From contig CAYSXI010000095.1 of the NCBI GenBank assembly GCA_964434955.1, positions 1 through 18,930 of the forward strand: DNA of 18,930 bases, written 5' to 3'. Origin of the DNA: JANQLU01 sp964434955 (GTDB taxonomy: Bacteria; Planctomycetota; Planctomycetia; Pirellulales; Pirellulaceae). The notes beneath the pieces are model-generated. The model was not told where the DNA came from and did not search any database. It saw only the letters and a program-made list of their open reading frames with translations. Numbering within the stretch: position 1 is the first letter of the stretch; the number at the start of each line of letters is the position of its first letter. Shown here piece by piece: positions 7,231-13,349 of this stretch. The position numbers were made by a program, and so were the translations under genes.

Positions 7231-8307
7231 ATGAAACGAATGCTTCCTCGCGAGTCGTTTATGTGCCGGGAAAGGTTCGATTGGGAACTTGCCGCGCTTT
7301 TCGGTAATCACTGGATCTGTATCGGACGTGATCATGAATTGGCCGAAGGCCGATATCGTGCTTTTGAGCTCGGAAATCATCGCGGGTTTGTGGTCCGGGA
7401 TGAAACGGGAGCCCTTCGCGCATTTCACAACGTTTGTCGACACCGCGGCACGCAACTCTTGAATTGCGCCAGCGGTCCGCTCAAGAACAACCATGTCGCA
7501 TGCCCCTATCATGCTTGGACTTATAAAACGACGGGTGAACTGGTTGGTGCTCCAAACATGCTGGACGACCCGGAATTTGCTCGCGGTGAGTTCGGCTTGT
7601 TGAGGTTGGATGTTGAAAGTTGGAACGGTTTTGTTTTTGTCAGGCCGGGAACGGGCGACCAGACCATTCAGCAATTCTTTGCGGAATTGGGCCCGCTGGT
7701 CCAAAACTGGAATCTGGAGTCGCTTGTACAGGCCGATGAAATTCAATATAGCGTCCGGGCCAACTGGAAGATTTTGTTTCAAAATTACAGCGAGTGTTAT
7801 CACTGTCCGACGGTCCATCCCGAGCTCAATCAGCTTACGCCCTACAAAGGTGCCGAAAACGATTTGATCGCGGGGCCGATTTTGGGCGGCCCGATGAAGC
7901 TGGAGAACGCCGAAACGATTAGCCGGAACGGGAAGTACTGCGCGGCTCCCATTCGCGGGCTGGTGGGCGAACAAGTCCAGCAAGTGTTTTACTTCACGAT
8001 TTTTCCGGCCATGTTTTTGAGTCTTCACCCTGACTATGTGATGGTTCACTACTTGATACCAAAGGATGTGAACCAGACAGAAGTTCGCTGCCAGTTTTTG
8101 ATTGACCCGTCCACCGATGATTCGCAACTTCAGATCAAGCAGGCCAGCGAGTTTTGGGACGAAGTCAATCGGCAGGATTGGGAAGTGTGTGAATTGACTC
8201 AGAAAGGAGTCGAGTCGAGCGCCTTTGTTCCAGGGCCCTACTCCCGGTTGGAGTCCATGGTACAAGCCTTTGACGATCACTACCGCAGTTGTTTGGATTT
8301 GCGGTAG
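7231..8307 (+). CDS. Rieske non-heme iron oxygenase, alpha subunit type
   Basis: A 358-residue cytoplasmic ring-hydroxylating-type oxygenase. The Rieske [2Fe-2S] ligands are C69-x-H71 and C91-x2-H94. The catalytic domain has the mononuclear iron pair H191 and H196 (H-x4-H) preceded by the bridging acid E188; the third ligand is probably D316 or D310, in the WDEVNRQDWEVCE region. The C-terminal VCELTQKG...GPYSRLE pattern resembles the branch that demethylates or oxidises quaternary amines (glycine betaine, choline or carnitine monooxygenases), so such a substrate is possible. No ferredoxin or reductase gene is near, so the electron donor must be encoded elsewhere. The start at 7231 is set by AAGGGAGAG seven bases upstream; the frame runs further up but into the divergent gene. 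The gene ends inside a 13-bp hairpin. Confidence 0.92.
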   Translation: MKRMLPRESFMCRERFDWELAALFGNHWICIGRDHELAEGRYRAFELGNHRGFVVRDETGALRAFHNVCRHRGTQLLNCASGPLKNNHVACPYHAWTYKTTGELVGAPNMLDDPEFARGEFGLLRLDVESWNGFVFVRPGTGDQTIQQFFAELGPLVQNWNLESLVQADEIQYSVRANWKILFQNYSECYHCPTVHPELNQLTPYKGAENDLIAGPILGGPMKLENAETISRNGKYCAAPIRGLVGEQVQQVFYFTIFPAMFLSLHPDYVMVHYLIPKDVNQTEVRCQFLIDPSTDDSQLQIKQASEFWDEVNRQDWEVCELTQKGVESSAFVPGPYSRLESMVQAFDDHYRSCLDLR

Positions 8308-8312
8308 TGATC
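8275..8312. terminator. 13-bp perfect hairpin over the Rieske stop codon
   Basis: GATCACTACCGCA (8275-8287) and TGCGGTAGTGATC (8300-8312) are exact reverse complements around a 12-base loop. The last codons and the TAG stop of the Rieske gene are inside the structure. No T-tract follows, so termination would be of a non-canonical kind, or the hairpin guards the mRNA 3' end. An arm this long is very unlikely by chance. Confidence 0.65.
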
Positions 8313-8316
8313 ATCG

Positions 8317-8355
8317 CTTGGAATCAAGAAGACGCAGGTGTTACTTGATTCCGAG
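8317..8355. terminator. Second hairpin, over the stop of the minus-strand oxidoreductase
   Basis: CTTGGAATCAAG (8317-8328) pairs with CTTGATTCCGAG (8344-8355): 11 Watson-Crick pairs plus one T-G, around a 15-base loop. On the minus strand, the arm that comes first is the last four codons of the oxidoreductase, and the TAA stop begins the loop. No T-run follows on that strand. It begins four bases after the Rieske hairpin ends, so each converging gene has its own structure. Confidence 0.6.
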
Positions 8356-10170
8356 GTTTGCTTTTTCCATTTGCATCCATTCGGTGGAAGATCGATTTTC
8401 GTCTGCCTCAGGAACGGAGTCGGAATCGGGGTCGAACCATTCAGGCTCGAAGGAAACGAATCCGCTCTTGCCCTTTTTGTTCGAATTGTTGATTGCGATT
8501 TTTGCAGTCAGAGCAATCACGGCATCTCCCAACGCGACTTTGCCATTGCAGCGTGGTTGATTGGATTGATCGCCCGTGCTGATGCACCATGCCCAGTGTT
8601 CGATTTCTTCTTTGTAACCTCGGCTGACCGGGCCCGATGCCGCAGCCTTGGACGCCGCGGGGTCACCGCTCTCTGTGGTATCGATGGTTGGGCTGTTTTT
8701 GTCATCGACTTTGACACCCGCTTTTTTCGACGTGCTGGCCTTTTGGAAGACCAGGACATCCTGTTCCTTTTCCAGGATCATCGTACCGCGAGTTCCCATT
8801 ACAACCTCGCCGTATCCGCCGTAACCGTTTCCGTTGATCGAAGAATAAGTGACAACGACTTTCTTTTCGCGATCGGGATCGTCTTCAAACGACGGTACGC
8901 CGCGTTTGGGATCCGGGATCTGATTGATTTGATCCTGGTATCCGACCGGGAATTCGTAATCGTAACCCTGACCCGGAAACTCAAACATGCAATAAACATG
9001 ATCTTCGGCGTCCCGGTCTGTCGGAAACAGGTGTCGTCCACCGACAGCATGCACGTTCAACGGATGTACCTTCTTGCCTTTTTCTTTGGATAGCGCCGAC
9101 ATGAAGATACTCGCCGCATCCAGTTGGTGACTTCCCAATTCAGCCATCAGTCCGCCGCCGGTTCGATTCCACAAACGCCAACGAATCAACTCTTCCAGCG
9201 CCGAGCGGTTGCGACCGCCAACAACCCGATCTTCGTAACCGTGCAGCCCGGCTTCCACCAGTTGGTCCTCATCGAGCTTTTCGAACTGGCGCAGTTGCTT
9301 ATTGTAGAGATCGAGTTTCTTGATCTCGTCTGCTTGGAGTCCTTTGATTTTCTTTTTCAAACTGATAATCGTGTTAGCGATCTTGTCGATCTTCTTGGAA
9401 GAAGTGCCAACAAATTCACCTCCGGGTAGAGGAGGCGCCCAACTGTCTTTTCCTGGCAAATTGCCACGGTGCCATTGGGCGCGGATATGGTGGATTTCGC
9501 CAAACAGGCCCCAGCGAATCAAGTTGACCGCATTGTCATAGAGAAGGCTATAGTGTCTTTGATGGCCGACGGAAAGGAAACAGTTCTGGTCCTGGGAAAC
9601 CCTTGCCATCCATTTGCACTGGGCCACGTTGTGGGCCATTAGCTTTTCGCAGAGCACATGTTTGCCCTTCATCATGGCGTAGATGGCCACAGGAGCGTGC
9701 AAGTGCAGTGGCAATGCGATGATGATACCCTCGACGCGCGGGTCGTCGATGGCTTTCTTGTAGTCCTGATGGACGTCGACAAACTTGCGTGCTTCGTCCT
9801 CCGACTTCCAGTCATACACGCTCATGAGCCCGCGACGCACCTTGATGGCGTTGGGTGAACTCCAGTCACCGTGAAAGGCCCGGTGAACGCTGGACGGACG
9901 GATGTCACAAATGTTGACGACTTCAACGTATCGAGGATTCAAAGCGCCGATCAGGACGTTTCCTTCGTCGCCCGTTCCGATCACGCTGATCCGCACGGGA
10001 CGGTTGGGTTGTTCGTAATTGAAGTACATGGCGCCCACGCCGGCCGCAACGGCTGCACCGCCGGCAATCGTGCGTTTCAAGAAGTCACGGCGTTGCATTT
10101 TTTCGTAGGCAGTGACAGCGCTGTGATAGTTGTCACTACCAATTTCGCGTTCTTCTGGAGTCAAGTTCAT
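8341..10170 (-). CDS. Tat-exported Gfo/Idh/MocA-like oxidoreductase with helical insertion
   Basis: A 609-residue member of the Gfo/Idh/MocA superfamily, much longer than the usual 350-450. The twin-arginine motif RRDFLKR is at 27-33, unusually far from the N-terminus, followed by a Gly/Ala-rich hydrophobic stretch. The Rossmann loop (VIGTGDEGN) is at 63-71. The catalytic-lysine motif reads CEKL (174-177), with leucine in place of the usual proline. The AELGSHQLD region (343-351) supplies a likely catalytic H348. Between them, 258-305 is a lysine/glutamate-rich helical insertion, and the C-terminal 130 residues hold a low-complexity linker. The start at 10170, rather than 10260, is supported by GAGGAAA seven bases upstream and by an ATGA overlap with the DoxX gene. 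The substrate is unknown. It probably works beside the coupled DoxX protein outside the inner membrane. Confidence 0.9.
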   Translation of the reverse strand: MNLTPEEREIGSDNYHSAVTAYEKMQRRDFLKRTIAGGAAVAAGVGAMYFNYEQPNRPVRISVIGTGDEGNVLIGALNPRYVEVVNICDIRPSSVHRAFHGDWSSPNAIKVRRGLMSVYDWKSEDEARKFVDVHQDYKKAIDDPRVEGIIIALPLHLHAPVAIYAMMKGKHVLCEKLMAHNVAQCKWMARVSQDQNCFLSVGHQRHYSLLYDNAVNLIRWGLFGEIHHIRAQWHRGNLPGKDSWAPPLPGGEFVGTSSKKIDKIANTIISLKKKIKGLQADEIKKLDLYNKQLRQFEKLDEDQLVEAGLHGYEDRVVGGRNRSALEELIRWRLWNRTGGGLMAELGSHQLDAASIFMSALSKEKGKKVHPLNVHAVGGRHLFPTDRDAEDHVYCMFEFPGQGYDYEFPVGYQDQINQIPDPKRGVPSFEDDPDREKKVVVTYSSINGNGYGGYGEVVMGTRGTMILEKEQDVLVFQKASTSKKAGVKVDDKNSPTIDTTESGDPAASKAAASGPVSRGYKEEIEHWAWCISTGDQSNQPRCNGKVALGDAVIALTAKIAINNSNKKGKSGFVSFEPEWFDPDSDSVPEADENRSSTEWMQMEKANLGIK

Positions 10171-11294
10171 GAGTCCGTTTCCTCGTTGGATTCCCCGACG
10201 ATGTATCGGGTCCAAATCAAGTGGATGAAATAGTCGAGCCCGGCATACCGGCCGGCGCAAGTTGCAAAAATAACCAGCAGTCCTGCCAGTTCAATCATTT
10301 GATAATAGGTCGGTGCCGCATCGATGATCCAAGGCGGTTGCGTGGCGACGACCGAAGCCAAAAAACCTGCTCCCAACAAAGAAGCTAACCGGCTAAACAG
10401 GCCGAGCATCAACAGGCAACCAATGGCGACGTCAAACCAGGGGATCCATTGGTTCACAAAGCGAATTCGTGAATTGGGCGGATCAAACGGGCGAACCAAT
10501 TCGACCGTTCCCCGACTTCGTTGTTCTTCGCTGGCCAGCGCATTGATCTCGCGTTCCAAACTGTCCCAAAGCGATTCCACTTCGGCAAACCATTGTTTGG
10601 CTTTTTTGTCGCGGTCACTTTCGATCGTTTTCACTTGGCCCAGCAGGGATTCAACCTGGGTCGCAACCCGCTTCCGATTGGGGCCGTCCTGCGTGAAACC
10701 ATCGATGCGATCTTCACCCCGGAAGTAGGCGAGGATTTGTTCCTCATTTTCCGCCAGGAATAGATCGAGCAGGTTCTCGTGCCGTTCGATAATTTCATTG
10801 GCCGTAGTTCGCTGAAGGTCCATCTCTTTGACCTTGGCCATTTTCTTTCTGAGTTCGAATTCCGCCTTGAGAATCTCCGGCGTACTCTCAGAATCTGCGT
10901 CTTCTTTCTGCTGCCTGATTTTTTCCTGCAGTTGGGCCGTTTCTTTTTGAACCGCGCGAATCGCATCCGGAGATCCAAACTCATAAGTCTCGGCGGCCCG
11001 GATCAGGAAGTCTCGCCAGTAGGCAAAAGTCAAATCGGAATCGAGACGCGGACGAACTTCGCCATCTTCTGAGGTGTAAAGATCGTCGTAGCACAATCGC
11101 AACTTCCCATCCGCGTCCGGGATCAAACTTGCAAAGTCCTCTTTGAGAGGACCTTTCGCGCCCATCAAAAAGTAGGTTGCGTCAAAGCTGCCCGACTTGA
11201 GCTTCGTTGAGCCCTCATTGAAGAAATGAAATACAATTGCAAAACGCAAAATGAAAAGGGCGAAAAACGAAAGTATCAAGTTGCGGCGCGACAT
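10167..11294 (-). CDS. DoxX-family membrane protein with large helical insertion
   Basis: A 375-residue inner-membrane protein. Helix 1 (about 6-26) is followed by the DoxX-like FHFFNEGSTKL segment, and helices 2-4 are near 283-302, 305-320 and 331-348, giving the four-helix DoxX/DoxD core. Typical DoxX proteins are about 130-180 residues. Here about 230 extra residues (roughly 45-280) separate helices 1 and 2, much of them charged and coiled-coil-like (115-260). The basic N-terminus puts that insertion on the outer face of the membrane. DoxX relatives are tied to quinone or thiol redox chemistry, but the function here is not known. The stop overlaps the start of the oxidoreductase gene (ATGA), so the two are translationally coupled. 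The ribosome site is weak (GGAA 11 bases upstream). A candidate promoter lies at 11357-11385. Confidence 0.85.
   Translation of the reverse strand: MSRRNLILSFFALFILRFAIVFHFFNEGSTKLKSGSFDATYFLMGAKGPLKEDFASLIPDADGKLRLCYDDLYTSEDGEVRPRLDSDLTFAYWRDFLIRAAETYEFGSPDAIRAVQKETAQLQEKIRQQKEDADSESTPEILKAEFELRKKMAKVKEMDLQRTTANEIIERHENLLDLFLAENEEQILAYFRGEDRIDGFTQDGPNRKRVATQVESLLGQVKTIESDRDKKAKQWFAEVESLWDSLEREINALASEEQRSRGTVELVRPFDPPNSRIRFVNQWIPWFDVAIGCLLMLGLFSRLASLLGAGFLASVVATQPPWIIDAAPTYYQMIELAGLLVIFATCAGRYAGLDYFIHLIWTRYIVGESNEETDS
10178..10184 (-). promoter_or_regulatory. Ribosome binding site for the coupled oxidoreductase
   Basis: On the minus strand, GAGGAAA lies inside the end of the DoxX gene, seven bases before ATG at 10170. 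It supports this start over the longer frame opening at 10260, and shows that the oxidoreductase can also be initiated independently. Confidence 0.7.
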
Positions 11295-11319
11295 GCGACA
11301 ATGAATTCCAAACGAAGTT

Positions 11320-11333
11320 TCCCGCTGGCGGGA
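11320..11333. repeat. Palindrome in the doxX / PLD divergent region
   Basis: TCCCGC-TG-GCGGGA is a perfect inverted repeat. It sits between the predicted minus-strand transcription start (near 11350) and the DoxX ATG, and directly before the candidate plus-strand -35 at 11335. It could be a shared operator or a short leader hairpin. No regulator for it is known. Confidence 0.35.
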
Positions 11334-11334
11334 T

Positions 11335-11364
11335 TTGAGGTTAGGCGATTTATTCTATTATGAT
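11335..11364 (+). promoter_or_regulatory. Candidate promoter of the PLD-like gene
   Basis: TTGAGG (11335-11340) and TATGAT (11359-11364) are separated by 18 bases. The start would be near 11372, giving a leader of about 100 bases to ATG 11472. It overlaps the -10 of the candidate divergent promoter for the DoxX unit. Confidence 0.38.
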
Positions 11365-11385
11365 CCAAACTTGGTTTTTCGCCAA
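11357..11385 (-). promoter_or_regulatory. Candidate promoter of the DoxX-oxidoreductase unit
   Basis: On the minus strand, TTGGCG (11385-11380) and CATAAT (11362-11357) are 17 bases apart; each matches consensus closely. The leader to ATG 11294 would be about 55 bases and contains the 11320-11333 palindrome. Its -10 shares bases with the plus-strand -10, so the two promoters would compete. Confidence 0.38.
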
Positions 11386-11471
11386 GAATTACCGCAATTC
11401 ATGAAAGCGTTTCACGGCGAAGAAGTAAACCGATTGAACGATTTTTCCTTATCAGTTTTTCGACCAGAGTC

Positions 11472-12152
11472 ATGAACCAACTTGATATTGAACAAGTTTT
11501 AAAACAAACACTGACCGATTTTCGGATTTCGCGGAGCGAAAAAAAGGCATTAAAAAATCAGCTGGAAGATTGGGAACGACGTGGACAGTTGCCTTACGTT
11601 CGCAATTGTGCCTTTGAAATCGCCAAAGCAGAATTGATCGATCCTGATTCCAAAGACGTTATTGGGTGGCTTGAGGATGTGGTCAAGATTTTGACGCCCA
11701 GTAACCAGGCCGATCAAGCCGAATCGACTGCCCTGTTTAGTCCCGATGATGACTGTGCTGGAAGAATTTGTTCACTTTTGAAAATGGCCAGGCGTCGTGT
11801 CGATATTTGTGTCTTCACCATCACCGACAATTCCATCGCTGGCGAAATCGTTCAGGCCAAACGGCGCGGCGTTAAAATTCGAATCTTGACCGACAACGAC
11901 AAGGCAGGAGACCTGGGAAGCGATATTCGGGACCTTCGATCCGCCGGGGTTGAGATTCGAACGGATGATTCGCCCTATCATATGCATCACAAGTTCGCGA
12001 TTTTCGATCAACAGAAATTGTTGAGCGGATCCTATAACTGGACTCGCGGTGCCGCAAAGAACAACGAAGAAAATTTCATTGTGACCGACGACAAAGATCT
12101 CGTGCGATCATTTTCACAGCAATTTGAAAAGCTTTGGACTTCCATGGCATGA
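11472..12152 (+). CDS. Single-HKD phospholipase D-like protein with N-terminal helical domain
   Basis: A cytoplasmic 226-residue protein. Residues about 1-75 are helical, and the segment around 13-32 (DFRISRSEKKALKNQL) is reminiscent of TerB-like domains; this is tentative. Residues 85-226 form one PLD-type domain with HHKFAIFD (H172, K174, D179), followed by the usual GSYNWT (186-191) and an NNEEN motif. One HKD per chain means the active site would form in a homodimer, as in bacterial Nuc and in MitoPLD/Zucchini. Hydrolysis of nucleic acid or phospholipid phosphodiesters is possible; there is no signal peptide, unlike secreted Nuc. The ATG at 11472 has no strong ribosome site. The gene is monocistronic and runs head-on into the phosphoesterase gene at 12183. 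Confidence 0.87.
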   Translation: MNQLDIEQVLKQTLTDFRISRSEKKALKNQLEDWERRGQLPYVRNCAFEIAKAELIDPDSKDVIGWLEDVVKILTPSNQADQAESTALFSPDDDCAGRICSLLKMARRRVDICVFTITDNSIAGEIVQAKRRGVKIRILTDNDKAGDLGSDIRDLRSAGVEIRTDDSPYHMHHKFAIFDQQKLLSGSYNWTRGAAKNNEENFIVTDDKDLVRSFSQQFEKLWTSMA

Positions 12153-12182
12153 ACTTCGACCGGCGTTCGGCAAGCAGCTTTT

Positions 12183-13346
12183 TTACTTGGCCCGGTTGAG
12201 TGTCAACATCGCGAGTTCGGGGGCGCAATGAAAGCGGATTGGGTCATCACCCGAGAGTCCTCTCGAAACGTGCATCATCGTATTGCCGATTCGGAAAAAC
12301 GGACGTGAAGCGTATTTGACACCGGATCGCGAAGGTGCAACGATCGGCCCGATACCCGGTATCCGAATTTGACCGCCGTGAACGTGACCTGCGAAAACCA
12401 TGTCGATATTTCGTTTCGCAGCGAATTCAAGTTGATCAGGTGAGTGGCTTAGCAGGACCCGAAATTCATCGTCGTTTCTTTCCCGTGAGAGTTTGGGCAG
12501 ACGCCGCGCCTGATTGAACCAGGGGATTTCGTTGCCGGCGAGCAATAGTTTGCCTTTGGGCGTTTCAATCGTTTGCCATTCGGGCGCGGCGTATTGAAAT
12601 CCCGCGTCCGCCATGGCTTCATGCAGTCTTTCGATACTGCGAATGCGTTTGTCATGATTGCCGAGAATGTAAAACTTCCCGAGTTTGCCTTCGGCCTTTG
12701 AAAACACGTCGGGTATCCAGGCGATGCATTCATCCACATCCACGATATCGCCTGTCACAAAAACGAAATCGGGATTGGACTGATTCGAATAACGAATCAT
12801 TCGCTCGTAGTATCGGCAATCAATTTTTCCCGTGAAATGCAGGTCGCTGATGTGAGCGATCTTGATGCCTTGCATTGCCTTGGGAAGGCAACCATGAATA
12901 ATTGATTTTTCTTCGACCCACAAATGCAAGGACTGATTTCCTGGAATCTTGGCAAGCAATTTTGCGTCCCAGGTAAGATTTAAATCCGATTTTACTTCAC
13001 GTTGAATATCGTGTTTCGAGATTTGGTTGATTTGAAAATGGCTTGATCGGGGCAACACATTTCGAAACGTCCAGCGCAAGATCATGGCCAGAGCGACGAT
13101 GCAGCAACCAAGTTCGTACCCAACGTTGACGGGATGCTCGATCAGGTAGTTGAGTTCGAATTGGTAACCGTCAAAGCGTTTGTAAAGGAAGAAGCCGAAA
13201 CCGACGATCACCGACACGATGGCAAGCTTTTCGACGAGTTTGCGAAAAAACCTTGGAAGCGCGGATGCGTGCGTCTGGTTATAGACAGCGCAGCAAATCG
13301 CCAAATGCCCAATGCAAACCAGGGGGAGAATTGACCAGGCAGACAA
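12183..13346 (-). CDS. Membrane-anchored metallophosphoesterase (YaeI-like)
   Basis: A 387-residue protein with about three predicted N-terminal membrane helices (4-22, 41-55, 75-92), followed by a calcineurin-like phosphoesterase domain from about 159. The dimetal ligands are visible in order: DLH (168-170), GDIVD (199-203), GNHD (229-232), SHSP (300-303) and GHVHGGQ (320-326). This pattern matches the YaeI/lipid-headgroup type of phosphodiesterase. The natural substrate is unknown; UDP-diacylglucosamine or other lipid phosphodiesters are family possibilities. The start is TTG at 13346, the first possible codon after an in-frame TAG, with AAAAGG eight bases upstream. It begins three bases after the stop of the PAS-GAF-receiver gene, in the same frame, so the pair is cotranscribed and probably coupled. 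Confidence 0.88.
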   Translation of the reverse strand: MSAWSILPLVCIGHLAICCAVYNQTHASALPRFFRKLVEKLAIVSVIVGFGFFLYKRFDGYQFELNYLIEHPVNVGYELGCCIVALAMILRWTFRNVLPRSSHFQINQISKHDIQREVKSDLNLTWDAKLLAKIPGNQSLHLWVEEKSIIHGCLPKAMQGIKIAHISDLHFTGKIDCRYYERMIRYSNQSNPDFVFVTGDIVDVDECIAWIPDVFSKAEGKLGKFYILGNHDKRIRSIERLHEAMADAGFQYAAPEWQTIETPKGKLLLAGNEIPWFNQARRLPKLSRERNDDEFRVLLSHSPDQLEFAAKRNIDMVFAGHVHGGQIRIPGIGPIVAPSRSGVKYASRPFFRIGNTMMHVSRGLSGDDPIRFHCAPELAMLTLNRAK

Positions 13347-13349
13347 GCC

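Noticed and set aside
7228..8280. Long minus-strand open frame (350 codons) opposite the Rieske gene
   Set aside because: The plus frame has a complete Rieske/iron motif set; the reverse frame has no family resemblance and is a shadow.
8338..9093. Plus-strand open frame of 251 codons
   Set aside because: It lies antisense to the second Gfo/Idh/MocA gene and shows no recognisable motif or ribosome site.
10171..10260. 30-residue N-terminal extension of the second oxidoreductase
   Set aside because: ATG 10170 has GAGGAAA seven bases upstream and a four-base overlap with the DoxX gene; the extension is DoxX coding sequence in another frame.
12153..12182. Possible terminator between the PLD-like and phosphoesterase genes (CAAG/CTTG around the T-run)
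   Set aside because: Only four continuous pairs, or six with a bulge; too weak to call although it again spans a stop codon.
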